The notes under the pieces: generated by a model | Told to the model about the DNA's origin: nothing | The model's input: the letters and a program-made list of their open reading frames with translations, nothing else | Database searches by the model: none | Part shown: positions 36,575 to 46,397 of the stretch, in pieces | Layout of the letters: every line of letters begins with the position of its first letter | Position numbering within the stretch: the stretch's first letter is position 1 | Translations under genes and position numbers: made by a program | Source of the DNA: Microbacterium salitolerans | Lineage (GTDB): Bacteria; Actinomycetota; Actinomycetes; Actinomycetales; Microbacteriaceae | NCBI RefSeq assembly: GCF_019720895.1 | Contig: NZ_JAHKSH010000005.1 | Coordinates: 335,711-399,710, forward strand | Length of the DNA stretch: 64,000 nt | Reading direction: 5' to 3'

Positions 36575-38173
36575 TCAAGCTCGATCGGCGGCGTAGCGCG
36601 TGCGGCCCGCGACGACGGTGCGCAGCACGCGCGCCTCGAGCAGCGCGGCAGGCCCCGCGGAGAACGGATCCCTGTCGAGCACGACGAAGTCGGCGGCGAA
36701 GCCCCGTGCGATCCGCCCGCGCCAGGCACCGTCGCCGACCGACGCCGCAGCGTCGGCGGTCGCGTGCACGATCGCGCGCTCGAGCGGGATCGCATGCTCA
36801 GGCTGAACCGCGGCGACCGACGGATCCAGCGCAGACGCACGCGTCGCCGCGACGTACATGTTGTGGAGCGGCTCGTGCGGTGCGGTCGGGGTGTCGGTCG
36901 AGAACGCGAGCGCGGCGCCGGCGTCCTCGTACTCGCGCCACGCGAAACCGCGATCGACCCGGTCGTCGCCCAGCTGCGCCGCCCAGTTGGCGAAGATCGC
37001 CGGATCCGCGTGAACGGGCTGCATCGAGGCCGTGACGCCGAGGCGCGCCATGCGCGCCGCCGTCTCGGGCGCCGCGTATTCGAGGTGCTCGATGCGGTGG
37101 CGGCGCGAGCGGTCGCCGTTCTCGCGCACGGCATGCTCGATCGCATCGAGCGCGAGCGAGCTCGCCGCGTCGCCGATCGCGTGCATCGCGATCTGCAGGC
37201 CCGCCGCATCCGCCTGCGCGACGACGGGGAGGAGGCGCTCAGCGGGCCAGATGGGACCCTCGTTCGAGCCGTCGGCGTAGGGCGCGCGCATCGCCGCCGT
37301 GCAGGCGTCGATCGTGCCGTCGAGGACGAGTTTGATGCCGAGGATGCGGACGCCGGGCGTCTCCGACCGCGCGAGCTCGACGGCGCGCGCGACCTGGGCG
37401 AGATTCCGCTCATCGTCGCCGGTGTTCGCGATGAACCAGTGCGCGTCGATGCGCAGCGGCATCGCGTCCCTCGATGCCGCGCGTCCGAACGCCGCGAGAT
37501 CGAGCTCGTCGCACGACATGTCGACGGCGCCGGTGACACCGGACGCCAGATATGCCTCGACGATGCGATCCGTCGCCGCGTCGCGCTGCGCGTCGGTCGC
37601 CTGCGCATCGAGGTGCGCCCATGCGTACTGCTGTGCGGCGGTCTCATACAGCAGACCATCGGGAGTGCCGTCGTCGTGGCGGCCGATCCGGCCGCCGATC
37701 GGATCCGGAGTGTCGCGCGTGATGCCGAGCGTCTCGAGCGCCGCCGAATTGACCCAGCACGAGTGGTAGTCGTTGGCGTCGAGGAAGACGGGAACATCAC
37801 GCACGGCCTCATCGAGCATCGCCGCGGTCGGCGCGCCGCCCGGAACGGAGTCGAACAGCCAGCCGCGCCCGCGCACGACGCCGCCCGCCTGCGCCCGCGC
37901 TGCGCGAAGACGCCGCTGGATCTCCTCCAGGGAGCGTGCATCGGTCAGCCCCACCTGTCCGAGCGCATCTCCCGTCTTCACGATATGCGCGTGCGCGTCG
38001 ACGAACCCCGGGAGCACGACCCGGCCGGCAAGATCGACGACCTCGTCGACGTCCGGTGCCCCGTCCGCGTCTCCGACGAAGACGATCGACTCACCATCGA
38101 CGACGAAGGCTTCGGCCCAGGCCGGATCCGCGGCGGTGAAGACGCGTGCATCACGGAACAGGGTGCGGGTCAT
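36575..38173 (-). CDS. YtcJ-like metal-dependent amidohydrolase
   Basis: A 532-residue amidohydrolase with the metal-binding DAHAHI early in the chain, a central HAIGDAA and HRIEHLEYA, and the C-terminal FSTDTPTAPHEPLHNMYVA, all typical of the YtcJ/AepA-like branch of the superfamily. The substrate of this branch is mostly unknown. ATG 38173 overlaps the permease stop by four bases. It forms a unit with the NCS1 permease under control of the palindrome at 39661, suggesting cyclic amide or ureido compound use. Confidence 0.85.
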   Translation of the reverse strand: MTRTLFRDARVFTAADPAWAEAFVVDGESIVFVGDADGAPDVDEVVDLAGRVVLPGFVDAHAHIVKTGDALGQVGLTDARSLEEIQRRLRAARAQAGGVVRGRGWLFDSVPGGAPTAAMLDEAVRDVPVFLDANDYHSCWVNSAALETLGITRDTPDPIGGRIGRHDDGTPDGLLYETAAQQYAWAHLDAQATDAQRDAATDRIVEAYLASGVTGAVDMSCDELDLAAFGRAASRDAMPLRIDAHWFIANTGDDERNLAQVARAVELARSETPGVRILGIKLVLDGTIDACTAAMRAPYADGSNEGPIWPAERLLPVVAQADAAGLQIAMHAIGDAASSLALDAIEHAVRENGDRSRRHRIEHLEYAAPETAARMARLGVTASMQPVHADPAIFANWAAQLGDDRVDRGFAWREYEDAGAALAFSTDTPTAPHEPLHNMYVAATRASALDPSVAAVQPEHAIPLERAIVHATADAAASVGDGAWRGRIARGFAADFVVLDRDPFSAGPAALLEARVLRTVVAGRTRYAADRA

Positions 38174-39645
38174 GCGAGCTCCTTCAGTCGAGCGGGTGCG
38201 GAGGTGTTCGTCGGCCTGCGGCGAGCGGCGCGGGTCAGGATCGCGTACAGCGCGGATCCGGTGATCGCCCCCGCAGGGACGGAGAGATCGACGTGCCCGA
38301 ACGCCGCGGCGACGGGTCCGACCCACAGGGAGGTGACGACGCACATCGCCGAGGCGAAGCCGCCCACGACGATGGCGATCATGCCGGCGGGCTTCCACCC
38401 ACCGGCGAACCAGAACGGACCCCCGCGTCGCTCGTCGAACAGATCGAGAGCGTCATAGCGGCCGCGGCGCAGAAGCACGTCGGTCGCGAAGACCGCCATG
38501 AACGGTGCGGCGACGACCACGAGCAGCTGCAGCATGAGGTTCACCGCGTCGAGCAGACTGCCCGCCAGTACGAAGTAAACCGTGAGGGCGGCGCCGATGA
38601 CGCCGACGACCACCGCCGCTGGGATTCGGCGGATCGGGATCCCGATCGCCTGCAGCGCCATGCTCGCCGTGTAGGTCGTCATGCCGTTGAGGGCGATCGT
38701 GTTGAGGATGACACCGATCACGAAGAGCGGGACGAGCCATACCGGGAGGGTGTCGAGCAGCGCCCCCTCCATGCCGCCGGCGACCTCCGCGACGCCGATT
38801 CCCGTCGCGAGGAGGGCGCCGACGATCGCGAAGAACGCGCTCGGGAGCGCGCCGCCGAGAGCGGTGGCGGCGACGACGCGCCATGGCTTCGTCTCGCGCG
38901 GGAGGTAGCGCGCCATGTCCGGGCTGTTCGTGAACGACAGCGGCGAGGACGCGAGGATCGTGAACCCGATCGTGACGGCCGACCACAGCGCGACGCCGCT
39001 GAGCGGCTCGGCCGCCCGGTAGCCCCAGTCGACCGTGGGCATGATGAACGCCGTCACGATGAGGAAGACCGCGACGAGCACCGTCGAGATGACACCGTAC
39101 GACCGCAGGATCAGGCCGTGCCCGTAGACGGCGACCACGATCGTCACGCACGCGACGCCGAGAGTGACGACGATCGGCGCCAGCGTGGGATCGTCGAACC
39201 CGAACCGCGCGAGCAGCTCCGCCCCGATGAAGGCCGACGCGACCCAGTTGAGGGCGAGGTAGACGGCGGAGATGAGCCATCCGGAGAAGGCGACGATCAC
39301 CTTGTTGCCGACGACGCCGAACAGGGCGCGGGTGATGACGGTGCCGGCTGTGCCCGCGGCCGGGCCCGATGTCGCGACGATCCCCGTGAGGATCCACAGC
39401 GAGCTCGCGGCGAGGACGACGAGCACGGCCTGCCACAGTTCGAGGCCGAGCACGATGAGGGTCGCACCGACCGTGAGGTTCAGCACGCTGACGCTCGGCG
39501 CCGCCCAGACGGCGAACAGATCCCGTGGGCGTCCGCGGCGATCCTGGTCGCGGACGAACTCGATGCCGCGTGTCTCGGGCTCGGTGGCGGATCCCGATTC
39601 GACTCGGGGTTCCGCGGCTTCTGGTCTCGACACGATGGTCCTCAC
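38170..39645 (-). CDS. NCS1-family nucleobase/hydantoin-type permease
   Basis: A 491-residue membrane transporter with about 12 predicted segments. The first conserved part, LFAVWAAPSVSVLNLTVGATLIVLGLELWQAVL, is typical of the NCS1 family, which imports cytosine, purines, allantoin or hydantoins with H+ or Na+. The central SPLSFTNSPDMARYLP matches the substrate-site region. The start may be GTG 39645 or GTG 39633; the second has better ribosome-site spacing (GAGGA). It heads the unit with the amidohydrolase. The substrate is unknown. Confidence 0.87.
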   Translation of the reverse strand: MRTIVSRPEAAEPRVESGSATEPETRGIEFVRDQDRRGRPRDLFAVWAAPSVSVLNLTVGATLIVLGLELWQAVLVVLAASSLWILTGIVATSGPAAGTAGTVITRALFGVVGNKVIVAFSGWLISAVYLALNWVASAFIGAELLARFGFDDPTLAPIVVTLGVACVTIVVAVYGHGLILRSYGVISTVLVAVFLIVTAFIMPTVDWGYRAAEPLSGVALWSAVTIGFTILASSPLSFTNSPDMARYLPRETKPWRVVAATALGGALPSAFFAIVGALLATGIGVAEVAGGMEGALLDTLPVWLVPLFVIGVILNTIALNGMTTYTASMALQAIGIPIRRIPAAVVVGVIGAALTVYFVLAGSLLDAVNLMLQLLVVVAAPFMAVFATDVLLRRGRYDALDLFDERRGGPFWFAGGWKPAGMIAIVVGGFASAMCVVTSLWVGPVAAAFGHVDLSVPAGAITGSALYAILTRAARRRPTNTSAPARLKELA

Positions 39646-39660
39646 GATCTCGACGCCTTC

Positions 39661-39688
39661 GTCTTATTGATCAATCGATCAATAAGAC
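39661..39688. promoter_or_regulatory. Operator between the NCS1 permease and TetR genes
   Basis: GTCTTATTGATC and GATCAATAAGAC form a perfect 12-base inverted repeat with a 4-base spacer (AATC). It lies in the divergent gap, 16 bases before the permease GTG and about eight bases before a TAATAG -10 of tetR, so it can repress both directions. The core TATTGATC-N4-GATCAATA recurs at 36524-36543. Confidence 0.85.
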
Positions 39689-39714
39689 GACACGGTAATA
39701 GGATCGAACGCACC

Positions 39715-40320
39715 ATGTCAACGGCATCTCGGCAGCGCGCACCGCGCAAGGACCCCGCTGAACGCGCCGCGGAGATCGCCGACGCCGCGCGAGATCTCGC
39801 GCTCGAGCAGGGACTGTCCGCCGTCACACTGCGCGCGGTGGGAGCGCGCATCGGCGTCGCGTCGGCCCTCGTCGCGCACTACTCCGCGGGGATGGACGAT
39901 CTCGTCGCGCGGGCGTTCCAGCAGATCGTCTCGGCCGAGCTCGCCGACATCTCCGCCCTGCTTGCGCACACGGAGGATCCGGCGGCGCGCATGGATCAGC
40001 TGATCGCGACGACGCTCGACGGCACCCGCGAGGACGTCACGCTCATCTGGGTCGAGTCGTGGATCCTCGGCCGCCGCAGCGAGCCCCTCGCCGCCGTCGT
40101 GCGCGACGCGATGGACGGCTGGCACGGGCTCGTCCGCGGCATCATCGACGATGGGCTCCGCACGAGCGCGTTCGCCGTCGACGACGCCGACGCCGCGGCG
40201 TGGCAGGTGCTGGGGATGATCGACGGGCTCAACGCGCAGGGGCTCGTGCGCTGGGGAGAATCGGCCGCCCGCGTTCCGCTCCTGCAGTCGGCCGTCGCGG
40301 GCATGCTCGCCCGGCGCTGA
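39715..40320 (+). CDS. TetR family regulator of the permease/deiminase units
   Basis: A 201-residue repressor with an N-terminal TetR helix-turn-helix (ERAAEIADAARDLALEQGLSAVTLRAVGARIGVASALVAHYSAGMDDLVARAF); the rest is the ligand domain. The variant HYSAGMDD replaces the usual HYF..K, as in the TetR subgroup that includes BetI-like proteins. It is divergent from the NCS1 permease, with the 28-base palindrome between them. A second copy of the half-sites at 36524 suggests it also controls the deiminase/amidase unit. The inducer may be the transported amide or polyamine. Confidence 0.9.
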   Translation: MSTASRQRAPRKDPAERAAEIADAARDLALEQGLSAVTLRAVGARIGVASALVAHYSAGMDDLVARAFQQIVSAELADISALLAHTEDPAARMDQLIATTLDGTREDVTLIWVESWILGRRSEPLAAVVRDAMDGWHGLVRGIIDDGLRTSAFAVDDADAAAWQVLGMIDGLNAQGLVRWGESAARVPLLQSAVAGMLARR

Positions 40321-40327
40321 CGGACGA

Positions 40328-40367
40328 CGGAAGCCCGGCGCGATCCGAGGATCCCGCCGGGCTTCCG
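40328..40367. terminator. Bidirectional terminator between tetR and gabD
   Basis: CGGAAGCCCGGC and its complement form a 12 bp stem around a 16-base loop, between the convergent tetR (stop 40320) and gabD (stop 40378). Confidence 0.75.
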
Positions 40368-40377
40368 TGCGCACGCG

Positions 40378-41841
40378 CTACGCGTTCGGCAGCAGCGTGT
40401 ACTTCGTCGAGAGGTACTCGTGGATGCCCTCGAGGCCGCCCTCGCGGCCCATGCCCGACTGCTTCACGCCGCCGAACGGCGCGGCCGCGTTCGAGACGAC
40501 ACCGGCGTTGAGGCCCATCATCCCCGTCTCGAGGCGGTCGATCATGCGGTGTCCACGCGCAAGATCCTCCGTGAAGACGTAGGAGACGAGTCCGTACTCG
40601 GTGTCGTTGGCGATCTCGACCGCCTCGTCCTCCGTGCGGAAGGTGATGACGGCGAAGACCGGGCCGAAGATCTCCTCCGACATGATCTCCGCATCACGCG
40701 AGAGACCGGTGACGACGGTCGGCTCGAAGAAGCTTCCTGCGCCGTCGATCCGCTTGCCGCCGTGCACGAGCGAGGCGCCCTTCGCGACGGCGTCCTCCAC
40801 GAGATCCACGGCCTTCGCGACAGCGTCGTCGTCGATCAGCGGGCCGATCTGGACGCCCTCCTCGGTGCCGCGACCGATCTTCATGGCGGCGACGCGCGCC
40901 GCCACCCGCTTCGTGAACTCGTCCGCGATGTCCTCGTGCACGATGATGCGGTTCGCCGCCGTGCAGGCCTGGCCGATGTTGCGGAACTTCGCCGCGAGCG
41001 CGCCCTCCACGGCCTTGTCGATGTCCGCGTCCTCGAACACCACGAACGGGGCGTTGCCGCCGAGCTCCATCGACACGCGCAGGACGTTGTCGGCCGCCTG
41101 CGCGATGAGGCGCTTGCCGACCCCGGTGGATCCGGTGAACGACAGCTTGCGCAGGCGGGCGTCGCCGATGATCGGCGCCGAGACGCGGCTCGACGACGAC
41201 GACGTCACGACGTTGACGACGCCCTTGGGCAGACCGGCCTCCTCGAGCAGCTGCACGAAGAGCATCGTCGTGAGCGGCGTGAGCTGCGGCGGCTTGATGA
41301 CGCTCGTGCAGCCCGCGGCGAGCGCCGGCGCGATCTTGCGGGTCGCCATCGCGAGCGGGAAGTTCCAGGGCGTGATGAAGAAGCAGGGCCCGACGGGACG
41401 CTGCGACACGATCATCTGCCCCGTGCCCTCGGGGTTGGATCCGTAGCGCCCCGAGATGCGCACGGCCTCCTCGCTGAACCAGCGCAGGAACTCGCCGCCG
41501 TAGGCGACCTCGCCGAGGGCCTCTTTATAGGGCTTGCCCATCTCGACGGACATGAGGAGGGCGAGGTCCTCCTTGCGCTCCTGCACGAGCTCCCACGCGC
41601 GGCGCAGGATGTCGCTGCGCCGGCGGGGCGGCGTCGCCGCCCACTCGTCCTGTGCGGCGACGGCGGCATCGAGCGCCGCCGTGGCGTCGTCGGCCGTCGC
41701 GTCGGCGACCTGCGCGATGACCTCGCCGGTCGCCGGGTCGCGCACGTCGAGCGTCGCGCCGCCGGTCGCGTCGACCCACTCGCCGCCGATGAACAGCTTC
41801 GCGGGGATCGTGCTGAGGAGTGCCTTCTCGTTCTCCGTCAT
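40378..41841 (-). CDS. gabD: NAD(P)-dependent succinate-semialdehyde dehydrogenase
   Basis: A 487-residue aldehyde dehydrogenase with the catalytic cysteine in NIGQACTAANR, the glutamate in MELGGNAPFVV and the cofactor motif FTGSTGVG. It oxidises succinate semialdehyde to succinate, the last step of GABA breakdown. The assignment to GabD rests on family resemblance and on its position 20 bases downstream of gabT. The length is normal. The unit is convergent with tetR. Confidence 0.9.
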   Translation of the reverse strand: MTENEKALLSTIPAKLFIGGEWVDATGGATLDVRDPATGEVIAQVADATADDATAALDAAVAAQDEWAATPPRRRSDILRRAWELVQERKEDLALLMSVEMGKPYKEALGEVAYGGEFLRWFSEEAVRISGRYGSNPEGTGQMIVSQRPVGPCFFITPWNFPLAMATRKIAPALAAGCTSVIKPPQLTPLTTMLFVQLLEEAGLPKGVVNVVTSSSSSRVSAPIIGDARLRKLSFTGSTGVGKRLIAQAADNVLRVSMELGGNAPFVVFEDADIDKAVEGALAAKFRNIGQACTAANRIIVHEDIADEFTKRVAARVAAMKIGRGTEEGVQIGPLIDDDAVAKAVDLVEDAVAKGASLVHGGKRIDGAGSFFEPTVVTGLSRDAEIMSEEIFGPVFAVITFRTEDEAVEIANDTEYGLVSYVFTEDLARGHRMIDRLETGMMGLNAGVVSNAAAPFGGVKQSGMGREGGLEGIHEYLSTKYTLLPNA

Positions 41842-41861
41842 GGTGGCTCCTTCGTCTTCGA

Positions 41862-43217
41862 TCAGATCTTCGTGAGTTCGGACGCGATCACGTCGAGTGC
41901 ATCATCGAGCAGCTCGTCGCCGATCGCCAGGGGCGGGAGGAATCGGATCACGTTCCCGTACGTCCCGCACGTGAGCACGAGCACGCCCTGCTGCGCACAG
42001 GCCGCTGCGAGCTGCGCGACGAGCGAGGCGTCGGGCTCGCCCGTCGTGGGATCCACGAACTCGGCCGCGATCATGGCTCCGCGCCCGCGGATGTCACCGA
42101 GGCGCGGATCCGCCTGCTGGATGGCCGCGAGGCGCTCGGTGAGGAGCCGGCCGATGCGGTCCGCGCGTGCGGCGAGGTCGTCGTTCTCGTAGGCGTCGAT
42201 CGCGGCGAGCGCCGCGGCGCAGGCCACGGGATTGCCGCCGTATGTGCCGCCGAGGCCGCCGGCGTGCGCCGCGTCCATGATCTCGGCCCGGCCCGTGACG
42301 CCGGCGAGGGGCATACCGCCCGCGATGCCCTTGGCCGTCGTGATGAGGTCGGGGACGATGCCGAAGTGCTCGCTCGCGAACATCGCCCCTGTGCGGGCGA
42401 AGCCGGTCTGCACCTCGTCGGCGATGAACACGACGTCGTTCTCGCGACACCAGGCCGTGACCGCCTCGAGGAAGCCGTCGGCCGGGACGATGAACCCGCC
42501 CTCGCCCTGGATCGGCTCGATGATGACGGCCGCGAGGTTCTCGGATCCGACCTGCTTCTCGATGAGGTCGATGGCGCGCTTCGCGGCGTCGGCGCCCGTG
42601 AGGCCGTCGCGGTAGGGGTACGACGCGGGGGCGCGGTAGATCTCGGGTGCGAAGGGGCCGAAGCCCGACTTGTAGGGCCTGTTCTTCGCCGTGAGCGCCA
42701 TCGTGAGGTTCGTGCGGCCGTGATAGCCGTGATCGAAGGCGACCACGGCCTGCTTGCCCGTGTACTTGCGGGCGATCTTGACGGCGTTCTCGACGGCCTC
42801 GGCGCCCGAGTTGAACAGGGCGCTGCGCTTGTCGTGGTCGCCGGGGGTGAGGCGGTTGAGGGCTTCTGCCACGGCGATGTACGACTCGTACGGCGAGATC
42901 ATGAAGCACGTGTGCGTGAGGGCGGCGGCCTGGTCGGCGATCGCCCGGGCGACGGCGGGGTGGGCGTTGCCGACCGACGTGACGGCGATGCCCGATCCGA
43001 GATCGGTGAACGAGTTGCCGTCGGCGTCGACGACGACGCCGCCGCCGGCTGCCACGGCGACGAGCGGCATCGAGGCGGTCACGCCCGCCGCGACGGCAGC
43101 GGCCTTGCGCTCGAGGATCTCGGCCGACTTCGGGCCGGGGAGCTCGGTGACGATGCGGCGCTCCTGCGGAAGCGAGGGGCCGCCGAGGAGGGCGTCGGGG
43201 GTCATGGTGGTGCTCAT
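41862..43217 (-). CDS. gabT: 4-aminobutyrate aminotransferase
   Basis: A 451-residue class III aminotransferase. The PLP lysine lies in TTAKGIAGGMPL and the conserved FIADEVQTGFARTG and NSGAEAVENAVKIARKYTG are present. It converts GABA and 2-oxoglutarate to succinate semialdehyde and glutamate. ATG 43217 lies seven bases after a TACGCT box (43225-43230), with no ribosome site, so it may be translated from a leaderless message. It heads the gabT-gabD unit and is divergent from a PucR-type regulator that probably controls it. Confidence 0.93.
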   Translation of the reverse strand: MSTTMTPDALLGGPSLPQERRIVTELPGPKSAEILERKAAAVAAGVTASMPLVAVAAGGGVVVDADGNSFTDLGSGIAVTSVGNAHPAVARAIADQAAALTHTCFMISPYESYIAVAEALNRLTPGDHDKRSALFNSGAEAVENAVKIARKYTGKQAVVAFDHGYHGRTNLTMALTAKNRPYKSGFGPFAPEIYRAPASYPYRDGLTGADAAKRAIDLIEKQVGSENLAAVIIEPIQGEGGFIVPADGFLEAVTAWCRENDVVFIADEVQTGFARTGAMFASEHFGIVPDLITTAKGIAGGMPLAGVTGRAEIMDAAHAGGLGGTYGGNPVACAAALAAIDAYENDDLAARADRIGRLLTERLAAIQQADPRLGDIRGRGAMIAAEFVDPTTGEPDASLVAQLAAACAQQGVLVLTCGTYGNVIRFLPPLAIGDELLDDALDVIASELTKI

Positions 43218-43290
43218 GGGGCCGAGCGTAGGGGCGGCGCCGGGACGGATTCTCCTCCCGTGCGTCTATCGTGTGGGGAAAGATTTCGCC

Positions 43291-44790
43291 GTGACGTACA
43301 GAACGGATCCCATGGCCGCCCCCACACTCGGTGCCCTGCTGCAGCGACGCGATCTCGCACTGCGCGCCGTGACGGAGATCCCGCGCTTGAAGCGCGACGT
43401 CGAGCTGCGCTGGGTGCACAGCTCCGACCTCGCGGATCCGGGCCCCTTCCTCGACGAGGGCGTCGCGCTGCTGACGACGGGCACGCAGCTGGGCGACGCG
43501 GATGCCGATGCGTACGTCGACCGCCTCGTCGGGCGCGGCGTCGCGGCGCTCGGGTTCGGCACCGAGGTGATCCGCGCCGGGGTCCCCGACGACCTGCTCG
43601 CCGCGTGCGAGCGCACGGGCCTGCCGCTGTTCGAGGTCCCCTACCGCACGCCCTTCCTCCAGGTCGTGCGGGCGCACGCCGAGGCGATCGCGTCGCACGG
43701 CTTCGCGCGCCGCAGCTGGGCGCTCGCGGCCCAGCGCGCAGTGTCGCTCGCCGCGCTCCGCGCCGACCCGCTGCCCGCCGCGATCGGGGAACTCGCCCGC
43801 CAGATCGGCTCATGGACCGGCCTGTTCGACCCGGCGGGATCCCTGTCGATCGCGCGCCCGTCTCCCCTCCCCGCCGCCGTCGCGAAGGAACTGTCGGCCG
43901 CCGCCGCGCAGATGCTCGAACGCGGCGTGCGCGCCGCCGACACCGTCTCCTGCGCCGGGCGCACGTTCACCCTCCAGACGCTCGGGCGCGGCGGGCACCT
44001 GCGCGGCGCGCTCGCCGTCGAGGCGGAAGGGCTCGACCAGGAGGCCCGCGGCGTCGTCACCACCGTCGTCGCGATGGCCGGCTTCGCCCTCGAGCGGGCG
44101 GCCGAGCTCACGCGCGGCCAGGCGGCTCTCCGCGCGGGCGTCCTGCGCGGCATCCGCGCAGGGGATCTCACCCTCGGTCACGACGTCGCCGCGGCGGCGT
44201 GGGGCCGGCTTCCGAGCGAGCCCGTCCGCGCTTCGGTCGTCTCGTCGGCGAGCGACGAGCTGCTCGCGTACCTCGAGGTGCGCGCCGAGCACGCCCCCGG
44301 ATCCGTGTTCTTCGCGCCGACCGCGGCCGACGAGACCGTCGTGCTGACGAGCGAGGGGGCGGATCCGCTGACGCCCGTCTGGACGCGCTTCGGGGCCGCC
44401 GTCGGCATCTCGCGGCCCTGCGGGTACGACGACCTCGATCGCGCGATCGACGAGGCGCGCGCGGCGCGGCCCGACGACGGGGTCGCCGAGTTCGCGCCCG
44501 GCGCGGCCGACCTGTTCCATTCCCCTGGGGCCGACCAGGCCGCCGCCGCCCGCGCGCTGCTCGCGCCGCTGCGGCGACACGATGCGCGCAGCGGCACGAC
44601 GCTCCTCGCCGATGTCGACACGTGGCTCGCGCATGACGCCGCGATCGACCGCGCGGCCGCGGCCCTGGGGATCCATCGCCACACGATGCGCACCCGCATC
44701 GCGCAGGCCTCGACGCTGCTCGGGCGCGACCTCTCGACGTTCGAGGGCCGCGCGACGCTGTGGGCGGCGCTGCGGGCGGCGCGGGCCTGA
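43291..44790 (+). CDS. PucR-family transcriptional regulator
   Basis: A 499-residue regulator with an N-terminal PucR sensing domain ([36 protein letters not shown]) and a C-terminal PucR helix-turn-helix ([48 protein letters not shown]). PucR proteins activate purine and GABA/amine catabolism genes; divergence from gabTD suggests the latter. GTG 43291 has a GGGGAAAG ribosome site eight bases upstream; ATG 43312 is a shorter option. A TATCGT -10 precedes it. Confidence 0.87.
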   Translation: MTYRTDPMAAPTLGALLQRRDLALRAVTEIPRLKRDVELRWVHSSDLADPGPFLDEGVALLTTGTQLGDADADAYVDRLVGRGVAALGFGTEVIRAGVPDDLLAACERTGLPLFEVPYRTPFLQVVRAHAEAIASHGFARRSWALAAQRAVSLAALRADPLPAAIGELARQIGSWTGLFDPAGSLSIARPSPLPAAVAKELSAAAAQMLERGVRAADTVSCAGRTFTLQTLGRGGHLRGALAVEAEGLDQEARGVVTTVVAMAGFALERAAELTRGQAALRAGVLRGIRAGDLTLGHDVAAAAWGRLPSEPVRASVVSSASDELLAYLEVRAEHAPGSVFFAPTAADETVVLTSEGADPLTPVWTRFGAAVGISRPCGYDDLDRAIDEARAARPDDGVAEFAPGAADLFHSPGADQAAAARALLAPLRRHDARSGTTLLADVDTWLAHDAAIDRAAAALGIHRHTMRTRIAQASTLLGRDLSTFEGRATLWAALRAARA

Positions 44791-44804
44791 AGGCGGCGCC
44801 GGCC

Positions 44805-45068
44805 CAACACAACGCAGTCAATCCACGCCTCCCCCGAGCGACACGCCGCTGTTCGACACCGCCCCGGCGCAGATCGACTGCGTTGTGTTGCCGGGCCGGG
44901 CCGGGCCGGGCGGGGCCGTCGCGCCGCCGCCGCACAGCGCAGTCAGGATGCACGGCGCCGGCGCACCTGCCCCGCACCGCCACAACACAACGCAGTCAGA
45001 TCGCACCCGACAGGGCGGACACGCCGCCGCCCAGGCACCCCAGCCGCAGATTCGACTGCGTTGTGTTG
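44805..45068. repeat. Two 86-base elements with 15-base inverted ends, plus a partial copy
   Basis: Element 1 (44805-44890) and element 2 (44983-45068) are both exactly 86 bases. Each starts CAACACAACGCAGTC and ends GACTGCGTTGTGTTG, a perfect 15-base inverted repeat. The interiors differ but share GACACGCCGC and CGCAGAT. A degraded half-site (CACAGCGCAGTCAGG) lies between them near 44933. No coding capacity is seen. This explains most of the 340-base gap between pucR and the aminotransferase gene. It may be a miniature mobile element or a paired regulatory hairpin. Confidence 0.8.
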
Positions 45069-45130
45069 AGCCGGGGCGTCGCGCGGCCGGAAAGGTGGAG
45101 AGGCGCGGACGCGCACCGTACGCTGTGAGC

Positions 45131-46330
45131 GTGACTGAACGCGCTCCGCTCTCCCGCAAGATCTCCGCCATCGCCGAATCGGCCACCCTCAAGGTCGACG
45201 CCAAGGCGAAGGCCCTGAAGGCCGACGGGCGGCCCATCATCTCGTATGCCGCGGGCGAACCCGACTTCGCGACGCCGGCACACGTCGTCGAGGCGGCACG
45301 CGAAGCGCTCGGGGATCCCGCGAACTTCCGCTACTCCCCCGCCGGCGGTCTCCCCGCCCTCAAGCAGGCCATCGCCGCTAAGACGCGTCGCGACTCGGGC
45401 CTCGAGGTCGCGGCGAACCAGGTCGTCGTCACCAACGGCGGCAAGCAGGCGGTCTACCAGGCCTTCCAGGTGCTCCTGAATCCCGGCGACGAGGTCCTGC
45501 TTCCCGCTCCGTACTGGACGACGTATCCGGAGGCGATCCAGCTCGCCGACGGTACGCCGGTCTCCGTGTTCGCGGGCGCCGACCAGGACTACAAGGTCAC
45601 GGTCGAGCAGCTCGAGGCGGCGCGCACCGACAAGACCAAGGCGCTCGTGTTCGTGTCGCCCTCGAACCCCACCGGGTCGGTCTACACCCCCGAGGAGACC
45701 GCGGCGATCGCGCAGTGGGCGCTCGACAACGGCGTGTGGATCCTCACCGACGAGATCTACCAGAACCTCACCTACGACGGCGCGCGGGCCGTCTCGGTCG
45801 TGGAGGCCGTCCCCGCGGTCGCGCAGCAGACGATCCTGCTCAACGGCGTCGCCAAGACCTACGCGATGACCGGATGGCGCGTGGGCTGGATGGTCGGGCC
45901 CGCCGACGTGATGAAGCTCGCGTCGAACCTGCAGTCGCACCTCACGAGCAACGTCAACAACATCGCCCAGCGCGCGGCGATCGCAGCGCTCGAGGGCCCC
46001 CAGGACGAGGCCGAGGCGTTCCGCCAGGCGTTCGACCGCCGCCGGCGTCTCATGATCGACGAGCTCTCGAAGATCGACGGCGTCTCGGTTCCGACGCCGC
46101 AGGGCGCGTTCTACGTGTACCCCGACGTGACCGGGCTGCTCGGCCGCGAGTGGAAGGGGCGCCGCATCGAGACGTCGCTCGAGCTCGCCGACCTCATCCT
46201 GGACGAGGCCGAGGTCGCCGTCGTCCCGGGCGAGGCCTTCGGTCCCAGCGGCTACCTGCGCCTGAGCTACGCCCTCGGCGATGAGCAGCTGCTCGAGGGG
46301 ATCCGCCGCCTCCAGGCGCTGTTCGCGTAG
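45131..46330 (+). CDS. aspC: Aspartate aminotransferase family enzyme (class I PLP)
   Basis: A 399-residue class I aminotransferase. The PLP lysine is in [18 protein letters not shown], with the conserved [23 protein letters not shown] and [12 protein letters not shown]. It probably exchanges amino groups between aspartate and 2-oxoglutarate; the substrate range of this branch is broad. GTG 45131 lies six bases after TACGCT (45119-45124) with no ribosome site, consistent with a leaderless message. An alternative GTG lies two codons upstream. Confidence 0.9.
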   Translation: MTERAPLSRKISAIAESATLKVDAKAKALKADGRPIISYAAGEPDFATPAHVVEAAREALGDPANFRYSPAGGLPALKQAIAAKTRRDSGLEVAANQVVVTNGGKQAVYQAFQVLLNPGDEVLLPAPYWTTYPEAIQLADGTPVSVFAGADQDYKVTVEQLEAARTDKTKALVFVSPSNPTGSVYTPEETAAIAQWALDNGVWILTDEIYQNLTYDGARAVSVVEAVPAVAQQTILLNGVAKTYAMTGWRVGWMVGPADVMKLASNLQSHLTSNVNNIAQRAAIAALEGPQDEAEAFRQAFDRRRRLMIDELSKIDGVSVPTPQGAFYVYPDVTGLLGREWKGRRIETSLELADLILDEAEVAVVPGEAFGPSGYLRLSYALGDEQLLEGIRRLQALFA

Positions 46331-46340
46331 CTGCGCACCG

Positions 46341-46390
46341 CACGCAGAAGGGCGCGCCTCGTCGGTCGACGGGGCGCGCCCTTCTGCGTG
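46341..46390. terminator. Bidirectional terminator between aspC and hxlR
   Basis: A perfect 18 bp stem (CACGCAGAAGGGCGCGCC and its complement) encloses a 14-base loop. It starts 11 bases after the aspC stop and ends seven bases before the hxlR stop. Confidence 0.8.
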
Positions 46391-46397
46391 CGGCCCG

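Noticed and set aside
44805-45068. Insertion sequence
   Set aside because: The inverted ends suggest a mobile element, but there is no transposase gene in or near it; kept as a repeat only.
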